Shown here: positions 1-7,244 of the stretch, in pieces
Layout: every line of letters starts with the position of its first letter
Numbering within the stretch: position 1 is the stretch's first letter
NCBI GenBank assembly: GCA_021786555.1
Contig: JAJYNB010000251.1
Coordinates: 1-11,179 of the forward strand
Direction: 5' to 3'
Length of the DNA: 11,179 nucleotides
Source: Bacillota bacterium
GTDB taxonomy: Bacteria > Bacillota > Desulfitobacteriia > Desulfitobacteriales > JAJXUE01
The notes under the pieces: model-generated
The model's input: only the letters and a program-made list of their open reading frames with translations
Databases searched by the model: none
Told to the model about the DNA's origin: nothing
Translations under genes and position numbers: made by a program

Positions 1-10
1 ATGGGAATCG

Positions 11-34
11 GGCTTCCGTTGAGGGGGCCTTTTT
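11..34 (+). terminator. probable rho-independent terminator of an upstream gene
   Basis: GGCTTCC (11-17) can pair with GGGGGCC (23-29) through five G-C and two G-T pairs around the loop GTTGA, and TTTTT follows at 30-34. This is the form of an intrinsic terminator. It would end a gene lying to the left of the window, of which no convincing coding sequence is visible here. The wobble pairs make the stem only moderately stable. Confidence 0.45.
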
Positions 35-321
35 AATTTATGGAAATAGTGTCGGATCAACCTGGGTCGAAGAGATTGCCTTATTAACACATAATGTCTC
101 ATCCGGAACCCTCTAGGGCAGAACTATGCTGAATTGACGCCGAAATAGCTGAAATTTGTGAAAAGAATAACGTGCTGTTTTCTAAATTTTTTATGAGCCT
201 GGGCAGGATATACTATAGCCCTGTCGAATTTTCTAATAAATCGAAAATGACAATTTTCCAGGGTGATTAGATTTCTAATTTTTAGTAAGACGAGTACACT
301 GATTTATAAGGGGGTGATAGG
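35..321. other. AT-rich leader upstream of the regulator gene
   Basis: No credible ORF is present. The sequence contains small inverted repeats: ATTTTC (228-233) with GAAAAT (243-248) and a further ATTTTC at 253-258, and ATTAG (266-270) with CTAAT (275-279). These could be regulator sites but are too short and AT-rich to claim. A TATACT hexamer lies at 209-214 without a recognisable -35 box. I found no -24/-12 sigma54 promoter; the nearest GG...GC pair (67-80 area) has the wrong spacing. The promoter of the following operon should lie in this stretch. Confidence 0.4.
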
Positions 322-2004
322 GTGACTAAAGTCAGAGTGGCGATTATCGGCGGGGGACGGGGAGGCAGTTCAATCTACCGTGCGCTGCATTCCATGGAAC
401 ACGCAGAGGTCGCCGGAGTGGCAGATAAGAACCCCGAGGCACCGGCCATGCGCCTGGCGAGGGCTGATGGAGTTTTTACCACAGGCAGCATAGCGAAGAT
501 CTGTGGACTGCCTGATTTGCAAATAATTATTGAAGCAACCGGTCTGCCGGAGGTTCAGGCGGAAATCAGGCAGGTCAAACAGGCCCAAACAGCCTTGATG
601 GAAGCCGAAGCGGCCAATATGGTCATGACAGTAATTGAAGAAAAAGAGCAGCTGGTAGAAATCAAACGGCTCAAGGGCGAACTGGACGCGGTGTTTGATT
701 CCGTCCAGGAGGCGATTGAAGTTGCGGACAAGCAGGGTAAGATTACCTATGTTAACCCCGCTTTTACCAGGGTAACAGGAATTCTGGCGAGGGACAGGGT
801 GGGCCGCGATATTTTTGCAGTTTCGCCCGATGGAGCGTTGGCCAGGGCTTTGCGCACCCATCAGCCTGTCTTTGGCCACCGTTCCCGGGTGGGAGGTTCC
901 ACTGCCGAGGTTGTTTCCAATTCCGCGCCCATAGTCGTAGACGGACGGATGGAAGGGGCCGTGGTGGTATTCCAGCCTCTAAACGATATCTTTAAGCTCT
1001 GGGAACAATTGCAGAAAAGCACCTCTATTATCGAAGGCTTGAACCACCGCATCGGTCAGATATCGGGCAGCAAATACACCTTTGACGATATTACCGGCAC
1101 CCAACCTGAATTTGAACGGGTGGTTAACCTGGCCAGGAAAGCAGCCATACTGGATTCGGCGGTGCTGATCTTAGGAGAAAGCGGCACGGGCAAAGAATTA
1201 TTCGCTCATGCCATTCATGCCGCCAGCGGGCGGCGGCCCCAGCCTCTGGTCAAGGTTGGCTGCGCCTCGATTCCACCCACCCTGCTGGAAAGCGAGTTGT
1301 TCGGCCAGGAAAGCGAAGGGCCGGAGAAAATCAAGCTGGGCAAGCTGGAACTGGCTGAAGGCGGAACTATTTTTCTCGATGAGATTGGCGACATCAATTT
1401 GCACACCCAGGCTAAACTCCTGCGTGTGCTTCAAGACAAGGAGTTTCAGCGGGTAGGCGGCAGTGAGGCAATCAAAGTCAATGTAAGGGTAATCTCCACT
1501 TCCAACCGCAACTTGAAAGAGATGGTGCAGCGGGGGGAATTCCGCCAGGACCTGTATTACCGGATCAATGTGGTGGAACTGCGCATCCCGCCCCTGCGGC
1601 ACCACCCGGAAGACATTCCCGGCCATGTCCAGCACCTGGTCTCCAGCCTGAACAGAAAGCTGGGGAAAAAGATCAAGGGTGTCACCACTGAGGCGGAGGA
1701 ACTCCTGCAGTCCTACCACTGGCCCGGCAATGTGAGGGAACTGCAAAATGTGCTGGAACGGGCCATGGTCACCGCTGAGGATGAGATTATAACTTACCAG
1801 CACCTGCTGCCCCTGGTGGAACAGCCAAAAACCGGTTCCGGCCTGCAGTTGGGCGACCTGATGCCGCTCAGCCAAATGGAAGGGATTCTGATCAGACAGG
1901 CTCTGTCCCGCTACGGCGATTCGGTGGAAGGGAAGAAAAAGGCCGCCCAGGCCCTGAACATCTCCCTGGCCACTCTGTATAACAAGCTTAAAAGCCTGAA
2001 CTGA
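322..2004 (+). CDS. Rossmann-PAS-AAA+-Fis transcriptional regulator lacking the GAFTGA loop
   Basis: A 560-residue enhancer-binding-protein-like regulator. Domains in order: an N-terminal Rossmann-like nucleotide-binding fold (GGGRGG at 10-15, then IIIEATGLPEV near 68-78), a helical linker (85-118), a PAS domain (about 121-223), an AAA+ domain (about 255-480) and a C-terminal Fis-type HTH (about 515-560, KKAAQALNISLATLYNKL). ATPase motifs are intact: Walker A GESGTGKE (285-292), Walker B FLDEIGD (351-357), RQDLYYRIN (408-416) and WPGNVREL (467-474). In this family the loop after ELFG normally holds GAFTGA, which contacts sigma54. Here residues 329-339 read QESEGPEKIKL, without GAFTGA and about three residues shorter. 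It may therefore act on sigma70-type promoters, as TyrR does, or only bind DNA. The start is GTG with an AAGGGGGTGAT ribosome site (308-318). The gene ends about 35 bases before sdhC with no terminator, so co-transcription with and control of sdhCAB is likely. The ligand is unknown. Confidence 0.88.
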   Translation: MTKVRVAIIGGGRGGSSIYRALHSMEHAEVAGVADKNPEAPAMRLARADGVFTTGSIAKICGLPDLQIIIEATGLPEVQAEIRQVKQAQTALMEAEAANMVMTVIEEKEQLVEIKRLKGELDAVFDSVQEAIEVADKQGKITYVNPAFTRVTGILARDRVGRDIFAVSPDGALARALRTHQPVFGHRSRVGGSTAEVVSNSAPIVVDGRMEGAVVVFQPLNDIFKLWEQLQKSTSIIEGLNHRIGQISGSKYTFDDITGTQPEFERVVNLARKAAILDSAVLILGESGTGKELFAHAIHAASGRRPQPLVKVGCASIPPTLLESELFGQESEGPEKIKLGKLELAEGGTIFLDEIGDINLHTQAKLLRVLQDKEFQRVGGSEAIKVNVRVISTSNRNLKEMVQRGEFRQDLYYRINVVELRIPPLRHHPEDIPGHVQHLVSSLNRKLGKKIKGVTTEAEELLQSYHWPGNVRELQNVLERAMVTAEDEIITYQHLLPLVEQPKTGSGLQLGDLMPLSQMEGILIRQALSRYGDSVEGKKKAAQALNISLATLYNKLKSLN

Positions 2005-2038
2005 AACGAGAAGTTTACGAAAGGAGCAAGATTTGAGA

Positions 2039-2647
2039 ATGAGCAGTAAGTATCATTTTGTGGTCCGCAGGGTTCATTCTTTGCTGGGACTGCTGCCAAT
2101 CGGTCTTTTCCTGGCATTTCACCTTACCCTGAATATCCTGGCCACCAACAGCCCCGAAAGGTACGAAAAAGTCATCAACACCATGCGGGGAACGCCGGGG
2201 ATTTTTGTCGTAGAACTGGTCGTAATTTTCCTTCCTATTTTATTTCATGCCGTTTACGGCTTGATTGTGGTTTACGGCGGAGGAGTCAATACCCTGCGCT
2301 ATCAGTATGCGCGTAACTGGTATTATCTGCTGCAGAGAATTACGGGTATAATCACGCTGATTTTTGTTGCCTACCACGTGTTTACCCTGAGGGTTGACGG
2401 GGCCACGGCCCAAGCCACGGTAACAGCCCTGACTAATTTTGTGAAAACACCTTTCGGACTTGTATTTTATATCGTTGGCGTGCTCTCAGCAATTTTTCAC
2501 TTTGCCAACGGCTTGTGGGCTTTTCTCATTACCTGGGGCATCACTATCGGGCCCCGGTCGCAAAAGGTGTCCACCTGGTTTTGCAGCGGGGTGTTTGTTA
2601 TCCTCTCCGCGGTTGCGCTGAAGACCCTGGCGCAGCTATTGGCTTAA
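2039..2647 (+). CDS. sdhC: succinate dehydrogenase cytochrome b558 subunit SdhC
   Basis: The membrane anchor of a Bacillus-type (five-helix, dihaem) succinate:menaquinone oxidoreductase, passing electrons between SdhB and menaquinone. Starting at ATG 2039 gives 202 residues with about five hydrophobic helices. Histidines fall at 13, 28, 70, 113 and 154, almost the same numbering as the conserved and haem-ligating histidines recalled for Bacillus subtilis SdhC (13, 28, 70, 113, 155). That agreement is the main reason for choosing this start. The N-terminal pattern RRVHSLLGLLPIGLF also fits the family. An in-frame TTG at 2033 would add two residues and sits at a better distance (6 versus 12 bases) from the AAGGAG site at 2021-2026, so it cannot be excluded. 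It follows the regulator and precedes sdhA by 23 bases. Confidence 0.93.
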   Translation: MSSKYHFVVRRVHSLLGLLPIGLFLAFHLTLNILATNSPERYEKVINTMRGTPGIFVVELVVIFLPILFHAVYGLIVVYGGGVNTLRYQYARNWYYLLQRITGIITLIFVAYHVFTLRVDGATAQATVTALTNFVKTPFGLVFYIVGVLSAIFHFANGLWAFLITWGITIGPRSQKVSTWFCSGVFVILSAVALKTLAQLLA

Positions 2648-2670
2648 GCTGACTGGAAAGGAAGGTAAGT

Positions 2671-4419
2671 ATGAGTAAGATTGTGATTGTGGGCGGCGGC
2701 CTGGCCGGTTTGATGGCAGCCATTAAGGCGGCCGAAGCTGGAGTATCCGTGGACATGCTCAGCCTGGTGCCGGTTAAACGCTCTCACTCGGTGTGCGCCC
2801 AGGGAGGTATTAACGGGGCTGTCAATACCAAGGGAGAAGGCGATACGCCCTGGGAACATTTTGATGATACTATCTATGGCGGCGACTTTCTTGCCAACCA
2901 GCCTCCGGTCCTGAAGATGTGCGAGGCGGCCCCTGGCATCATTCACCTGATGGACCGCATGGGTGTCATGTTCAACCGGACGCCGGAGGGGCTTTTGGAT
3001 TTTCGCCGCTTTGGCGGCACGAAGCGCCACAGGACAGCCTTTGCCGGCGCCACCACAGGCCAGCAGCTCCTGTATGCCCTGGATGAGCAGGTTCGCCGCT
3101 TTGAAGTGGAAGGGCTGGTGCGCAAATACGAGGGCTGGGACTTTTTGAGCGCCGTGCTTGACCAGGACGGGGTTTGCCGCGGCGTGACGGCCCAGGACAT
3201 GAAGAGCATGGAAATCAAGGCTTTCCCGGGCGACGCAGTGATCATGGCTACGGGAGGCCCCGGCATTATCTACGGCAAAAGCACCAACTCCACCATCAAT
3301 ACCGGAACTGCAGGTTCCGAGCTTTACCAGCAAGGCGTGTATTATGCCAACGGCGAGTTTATTCAAATCCACCCTACGGCCATCCCCGGGGACGACAAGC
3401 TCCGCCTGATGTCTGAGTCTGCCCGGGGCGAGGGCGGCAGGGTCTGGACTGTTAAAGACGGCAAACCCTGGTACTTCCTGGAGGAAAAATACCCGGCCTA
3501 CGGCAACCTGGTTCCCCGCGATATTGCCACCCGGGAAATCTTTCACGTCTGTGTGGACTTGAAGCTTGGCATTAATGGGGAAAACATGGTTTACCTTGAC
3601 CTGTCCCATATGGACCCCCATGTGCTTGATGTCAAGCTGGGCGGTATCCTGGAAATCTATGAAAAGTTTGTGGGAGACGACCCGCACAAGGTTCCCATGC
3701 GGATTTTCCCGGCGGTGCACTACTCTATGGGCGGACTCTGGGTTGATTTCGACCAGATGACAAATATTCCTGGCTTGTTTGCCGCCGGCGAGTGCGAGTA
3801 CCAGTACCACGGCGCCAACCGGTTGGGGGCCAACTCGCTGCTCTCCGCCATTTACGGCGGCATGGTGGCCGGCCCCAACGCGGTGCAGTTTATCAGCGGC
3901 CAAAAGAAAGCCGCAGCCGATGTGCCCAACCAGGTTTTTGAGGCGGAAGTGAAGCGCCAGACGGAAAAATTCGCGCGTATCGGCGCCATGCACGGCAGTG
4001 AGAACCCCTATAAGCTCCACAAGGAATTGGGCGAGGTCATGACTGACAATGTCACTGTAGTGCGCTACAATGATAAGTTGAAGGAAACGGACAATAAGAT
4101 TCTGGAGCTGATGGAGCGCTACAAGAAGATCGATATCAACGACAGCGTCAAGTGGAGCAGCCAGGCCATGCAGTTTACCAGGCACCTGTGGAACATGCTG
4201 GAGCTGGCGCGGGTAATCACCCTTGGCGCCTTAAACCGCAACGAGAGCCGGGGCGCCCACTATAAGCCGGATTTCCCTGAACGCGACGATGCTAACTGGC
4301 TCAAAACCACCAAGGCCAAGTATACACCCGGCGGTCCGGTCTTCGAGTATGAGGACGTGGACGTTTCCCTGAATAAGCCCCGTCCCCGTAAATATGACGT
4401 AGACAAGGAGGTCAAGTAA
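2671..4419 (+). CDS. sdhA: succinate dehydrogenase / fumarate reductase flavoprotein subunit SdhA
   Basis: The catalytic flavoprotein interconverting succinate and fumarate on the cytoplasmic side, using covalent FAD. The 582-residue length is typical of Bacillus-type SdhA. The N-terminal dinucleotide fold carries GGGLAG (8-13). H39 in RSHSVCAQGGINGA is the expected site of FAD attachment. Substrate and catalytic motifs are present: HPTAIPG (234-240), ESARGEGG (249-256, with R252 as the likely proton-transfer arginine), HYSMGG (350-355) and GANRLGANSLL (from 381). The ribosome site AGGAAGG (2659-2665) precedes ATG. Its stop overlaps the sdhB start by one base, indicating translational coupling. 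Sequence alone does not fix direction: in a menaquinone organism it could act as a fumarate reductase or, with energy input, as a succinate dehydrogenase in syntrophic propionate-type metabolism. Confidence 0.96.
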   Translation: MSKIVIVGGGLAGLMAAIKAAEAGVSVDMLSLVPVKRSHSVCAQGGINGAVNTKGEGDTPWEHFDDTIYGGDFLANQPPVLKMCEAAPGIIHLMDRMGVMFNRTPEGLLDFRRFGGTKRHRTAFAGATTGQQLLYALDEQVRRFEVEGLVRKYEGWDFLSAVLDQDGVCRGVTAQDMKSMEIKAFPGDAVIMATGGPGIIYGKSTNSTINTGTAGSELYQQGVYYANGEFIQIHPTAIPGDDKLRLMSESARGEGGRVWTVKDGKPWYFLEEKYPAYGNLVPRDIATREIFHVCVDLKLGINGENMVYLDLSHMDPHVLDVKLGGILEIYEKFVGDDPHKVPMRIFPAVHYSMGGLWVDFDQMTNIPGLFAAGECEYQYHGANRLGANSLLSAIYGGMVAGPNAVQFISGQKKAAADVPNQVFEAEVKRQTEKFARIGAMHGSENPYKLHKELGEVMTDNVTVVRYNDKLKETDNKILELMERYKKIDINDSVKWSSQAMQFTRHLWNMLELARVITLGALNRNESRGAHYKPDFPERDDANWLKTTKAKYTPGGPVFEYEDVDVSLNKPRPRKYDVDKEVK

Positions 4420-5165
4420 TGTCTAATGTCATTGAGCTAAGGATTAAGCGGCAGGATGGCCCGGGCCAGCCTGCCCGTTGGGAGAGCTTCAAGATTCCCT
4501 ACCGGCCGAAGCTGAACGTAATTTCGGTCCTGATGGAAATTCAGCAAAACCCGGTTAACGCCGAAGGGAACAGGACCACCCCTGTGGTCTGGGAGTGCAA
4601 CTGCCTGGAAGAGGTGTGCGGCGCCTGCAGCATGAATATCAACGGCCAGGCCCGGCAGGCCTGTACGGCCCTGATAGACCAGCTAAAGCAGCCCATCGTG
4701 CTGGAACCCCTGAGGAAGTTTCCGCTGGTGCGCGATCTGATGGTAGACCGTACGGTGATGTTTGACAGCCTGAAAAAGGTGCGGGCCTGGATTCCCATTG
4801 ATGGTACCTATGACCTGGGCCCAGGGCCCAGGATGGCTGAAGCCAAGCGGCAATGGGCTTATGAGCTGTCCAAATGCATGACCTGCGGCTGCTGCGCCGA
4901 ATCCTGCCCTCAGTTTAACTCCCGCTCCAAGTTTATCGGTCCGGCGGCAATTTCCCAGGTGCGTTTGTTCAACGCCCACCCTACCGGTGAGATGAACAAG
5001 CATGAACGCCTGGAGGTTTTGCTGGAAGAAGGCGGCATCTCTGACTGCGGCAATGCGCAAAACTGCGTCAGGGCCTGCCCCAAAGCGATTCCCCTTACCA
5101 CCTCCCTGGCTGACCTCAACCGGGACGCCAACAAGTTTGCCGTAGACAGGTGGCTGAGGAAGTAG
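4419..5165 (+). CDS. sdhB: succinate dehydrogenase iron-sulfur subunit SdhB
   Basis: The electron-transfer subunit linking SdhA flavin to the SdhC haems. The 248 residues contain all three expected clusters: a plant-type [2Fe-2S] site (C62-x4-C67-x2-C70-x11-C82, within CNCLEEVCGACSM), a [4Fe-4S] site (C153, C156, C159, C163 followed by P) and a [3Fe-4S] site (C210, C216, C220 followed by P). The CLEEVCGACSM wording matches the Firmicute form rather than the proteobacterial one. ATG 4419 overlaps the sdhA stop (TAATG), with an AAGGAGGT site at 4405-4412. It is the last gene of the block. No conventional terminator follows; the palindromic repeat elements downstream may take that role. Confidence 0.96.
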   Translation: MSNVIELRIKRQDGPGQPARWESFKIPYRPKLNVISVLMEIQQNPVNAEGNRTTPVVWECNCLEEVCGACSMNINGQARQACTALIDQLKQPIVLEPLRKFPLVRDLMVDRTVMFDSLKKVRAWIPIDGTYDLGPGPRMAEAKRQWAYELSKCMTCGCCAESCPQFNSRSKFIGPAAISQVRLFNAHPTGEMNKHERLEVLLEEGGISDCGNAQNCVRACPKAIPLTTSLADLNRDANKFAVDRWLRK

Positions 5166-5180
5166 GATGCTAAATAGCAG

Positions 5181-5300
5181 GAGTCGGGGGTCCGAAGTCA
5201 GGAGTCAGGAGTCAGAATTCAGAATGGGACAAAGGGGACGGTTCTGGCGTCCTAGCGAAAAAAGTCATAAGCTTAGTAGGAGTCAGGAGTCAGGAGTCAG
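5181..5300. repeat. short clusters of GAGTCAG heptamers with a partial palindromic element
   Basis: Just after sdhB there is GAGTCGG, then GGGTCC GAAGTCA, then GAGTCAG twice (5202-5215). A second run of three heptamers lies at 5279-5300. The left cluster mixes the GGTCCGA-type unit (as in the array at 8632) and the GAGTCAG-type unit (as in the array at 6924). Between the clusters, GGGGACGGTTCT (5234-5245) matches one arm of the palindromic element at 5346, apparently a fragment. The short ORF that can be read through here (5167-5349) has repeat-derived peptide sequence and is not considered a gene. Confidence 0.75.
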
Positions 5301-5345
5301 ACTCGCATGCTGCGTGGCGGCACCACTGATGAATGAAAATTTGGT

Positions 5346-5409
5346 TTGAGTCACTTGGGGACGGTTCTCCAATGGCTCACTTTTGAGTCAATCAGGAACC
5401 GTCCCCAAG
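5346..5409. repeat. REP/MITE-like palindromic element, copy 1
   Basis: A 64-bp palindromic unit. The left arm (5346-5367, TTGAGTCACTTGGGGACGG plus TTC) is matched by the inverted arm GAACCGTCCCCAAG (5396-5409), with a smaller internal hairpin around GGCTCACTTTTGAGTC. The right arm lacks the last eight bases present in copy 2 (7346-7417) and runs into another palindrome after two bases. All 64 bases are identical to the reverse complement of copy 2. Palindromes of this kind in other bacteria are mobilised in trans by REP-associated tyrosine transposases; that origin is an inference, as no transposase is in the window. Confidence 0.85.
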
Positions 5410-5411
5410 AA

Positions 5412-5587
5412 GTGTCAGGGGGACAGGTCCCTTGACATACGGGGCAAAATACTTCCAAATTCTGACTCCAAAGACTATCCGAGTATATCAGGGAAAATCT
5501 GAACCATTCTGACTCCTGACTCCTTGAATTCTGAATTCTTACCCCAAAGAATATCTAAAAGTGTCAAGGGACCTGTCCCCCTGACAC
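5412..5587. repeat. 176-bp unit bounded by inverted palindromes
   Basis: The 26-bp sequence at 5412-5437 (begins GTGTCAGGGGGACAGG) recurs exactly as its reverse complement at 5562-5587 (ends CCTGTCCCCCTGACAC). Each copy is itself a near palindrome (GTGTCA...TGACAC) able to form a hairpin. The roughly 124 bases between them hold inverted heptamers (CTGACTC) and one copy of the 49-bp repeat, with no coding sequence. The arrangement resembles a non-autonomous mobile unit or a pair of REP sequences. Confidence 0.75.
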
Positions 5588-5662
5588 GGAAGCCACAGGG
5601 GATGCCTAAACCCTTCTGACTCCTGACTCCTTGAATTCTGAATTCTCACCCCAAAGAATATC
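5507..5662. repeat. 49-bp direct repeat, two copies
   Basis: Positions 5507-5555 and 5614-5662 are identical except for one base (TTCTT versus TTCTC before ACCCCAAAGAATATC). Each copy starts with two inverted heptamers and GAATTCTGAATTC. A third, diverged copy of the right half lies at 5458-5482 (22 of 25 bases shared with 5641-5665). The second copy ends 25 bases before the malic enzyme start codon, so the gene's 5' flank is itself part of the duplicated module. A weak TTGAAT ... GAATAT pair occurs in each copy but its 19-base spacing is poor for a promoter. Confidence 0.85.
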
Positions 5663-5687
5663 CGAACATGAAAGGGATGATGTATTA

Positions 5688-6914
5688 ATGTCACTGCGTG
5701 AAGATGCGCTCAAACTCCACCGCGACAACCGGGGCAAAATAGTGGTGCAAAGCAAAGTGCCTGTGCGGGATTCCCGCGACCTGAGCCTGGCTTATTCTCC
5801 CGGCGTCGCCGAGCCCTGCAAGGAGATTGCAGCAAACCAGGAATTAGTTGACGTTTACACCAACCGGGGCAATATGGTGGCTGTTGTTTCCAACGGAACC
5901 GCGGTCCTGGGCCTGGGAGACATCGGCGCCTACGCCGCCATGCCTGTGATGGAAGGAAAATCTGTCTTGTTCAAGTCTTTTGCCGGAGTTGACGCTTTTC
6001 CCATCTGCCTGGGAACCAAGGACATAGACCGGATCGTTGATGCCGTAAAACTTTTGGAGCCCACATTTGGGGGCATCAACCTGGAAGACATCGGAGCCCC
6101 CGCCTGTTTTGAGATTGAAGAGCGGTTAAAGGCGGAGATGAACATCCCTGTCTTCCATGACGACCAGCACGGTACTGCTATTGTGACTATGGCGGGCATG
6201 GTCAATGCCATTAGAGTCGTTAAAAAGGAACTGAAAGACATCAAGGTTGTCACCAGCGGCGCTGGGGCGGCCGGGGTGGCCATCATCAAGCTGTTGATGA
6301 GCATGGGTGTCAAAGATGTAATCATGTGCGACAGTAAAGGGGCCATTTATGAGGGCCGCCCCAGCGGCATGAACAAATACAAAGATGAAATCTCCGCCAA
6401 AACCAACCGCGGTATGCTGAAAGGGGACTTGGCTGAAGCCCTGGTGGGAGCCGATGTATTTATCGGAGTTTCGGTGGCGGATGCCGTAACACCTGAGATG
6501 GTGAAGTCCATGGCCAAAGACCCGATCATTTTTGCCATGGCCAACCCGCTGCCGGAAATCATGCCCGACCTGGCCAGAGAGGCCGGTGCGGCGGTAGTAG
6601 GCACGGGACGTTCCGATTATCCCAACCAGATTAATAACGTGGCGGCCTTCCCCGGCATCTTCCGCGGCGCCCTTGACGCCAAAGCAACTACAATCAACGA
6701 AGCGATGAAAGTAGCTGCTGCCTACGCCATCGCCGGTCTGGTATCCGAGGCGGAACTGAGCGCCGATTACATCACTCCCAAGGCTTTTGACCCCCGTCTG
6801 GCCCCTGCGGTGGCAGCAGCTGTAGCCAAGGCTGCTATGGAGAGCGGAGTGGCCCGGGCCAAAGTGGACCCTGAGGCTGTCGCCCAGCATGTGCGCGACG
6901 CGGTCGGAAAATAA
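5688..6914 (+). CDS. NAD(P)-dependent malic enzyme (oxaloacetate-decarboxylating type)
   Basis: Converts malate to pyruvate and CO2 with reduction of NAD(P). The 408-residue length fits the small bacterial malic enzyme. Visible motifs: SLAYSPGVAEPC (33-44, with the catalytic-type tyrosine Y36), VLGLGDIGAYAAMPVMEGK (73-91, K91 the likely catalytic lysine), GGINLEDIGAP (128-138, metal-binding E133/D134), PVFHDDQHGTA (154-164, D158/D159) and the nucleotide-binding GAGAAG (191-196). An acidic residue (D215) after the next strand suggests, but does not prove, preference for NAD. ATG 5688 is chosen because family members begin near (M)SLREDALKLHR, and AAAGGGATGAT (5671-5681) can serve as ribosome site. 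An upstream in-frame TTG at 5631 would add 19 residues encoded by the 49-bp repeat and is probably not used. The gene stands alone between two repeat mosaics and is followed by a strong terminator. Confidence 0.94.
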   Translation: MSLREDALKLHRDNRGKIVVQSKVPVRDSRDLSLAYSPGVAEPCKEIAANQELVDVYTNRGNMVAVVSNGTAVLGLGDIGAYAAMPVMEGKSVLFKSFAGVDAFPICLGTKDIDRIVDAVKLLEPTFGGINLEDIGAPACFEIEERLKAEMNIPVFHDDQHGTAIVTMAGMVNAIRVVKKELKDIKVVTSGAGAAGVAIIKLLMSMGVKDVIMCDSKGAIYEGRPSGMNKYKDEISAKTNRGMLKGDLAEALVGADVFIGVSVADAVTPEMVKSMAKDPIIFAMANPLPEIMPDLAREAGAAVVGTGRSDYPNQINNVAAFPGIFRGALDAKATTINEAMKVAAAYAIAGLVSEAELSADYITPKAFDPRLAPAVAAAVAKAAMESGVARAKVDPEAVAQHVRDAVGK

Positions 6915-6923
6915 TAGCTGCAA

Positions 6924-7007
<84 letters not shown>

Positions 7008-7121
7008 AATGAGAGAACGGGTTATCATCTGTGTTCTGCTCCTTCATCAGTGGTACTGCATGCGCATGATGTCCGTACTGAATTCTGAATACCTGAGTAG
7101 TACTATTTAGCAAATAAGGTG

Positions 7122-7147
7122 AAAAGGGCGGCTGAGCCGCCCTTTTT
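7122..7147 (+). terminator. strong intrinsic terminator downstream of the malic enzyme
   Basis: GGGCGGC (7126-7132) pairs perfectly with GCCGCCC (7136-7142) around the loop TGA. AAAA precedes the stem and TTTTT follows (7143-7147), so the structure can also work on the opposite strand. It lies about 210 bases after the malic enzyme stop, beyond the heptamer array, so the array is probably in the 3' untranslated RNA. Confidence 0.88.
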
Positions 7148-7163
7148 CATACCTCAGGAAAGT

Positions 7164-7244
7164 ATATACTCGGCAACTTTAGCCGAGTATATCGAACACG
7201 GGCACTGAAATGCGCGCGCTGAGGAAAAACGAAGCGCGCATTTC
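7164..7244. repeat. two perfect 11-bp-stem hairpins
   Basis: First hairpin: ATATACTCGGC (7164-7174) and GCCGAGTATAT (7182-7192), loop AACTTTA. Second: GAAATGCGCGC (7207-7217) and GCGCGCATTTC (7234-7244), loop 16 bases. The second can also fold in another register, GCGCGCT (7214-7220) with AGCGCGC (7233-7239). The stretch is noncoding and lies inside the repeat mosaic, so these may be ends or remnants of small mobile elements. CCGAGTATATC also occurs at 5479-5489 in the left mosaic. Confidence 0.7.

Noticed and set aside
66..82. Possible -24/-12 sigma54 promoter (TGGGTCGAAGAGATTGC)
   Set aside because: The GG to GC spacing is 11-12 bases instead of 10 and the TGGCAC box is not matched.
134..169. 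Possible sigmaA promoter TTGACG ... AGAATA
   Set aside because: The spacer is 24 bases, far from the usual 16-18.
2644..4185. 513-codon ORF on the minus strand opposite sdhA
   Set aside because: It mirrors the strongly coding sdhA frame, which has all catalytic motifs. The minus-strand peptide matches no family I know and long antisense ORFs are common opposite GC-rich genes.
5167..5349. 60-codon + ORF after sdhB
   Set aside because: Its peptide (RSQESEF, RSQESGV) is read from repeat sequence; no ribosome site suggests translation.
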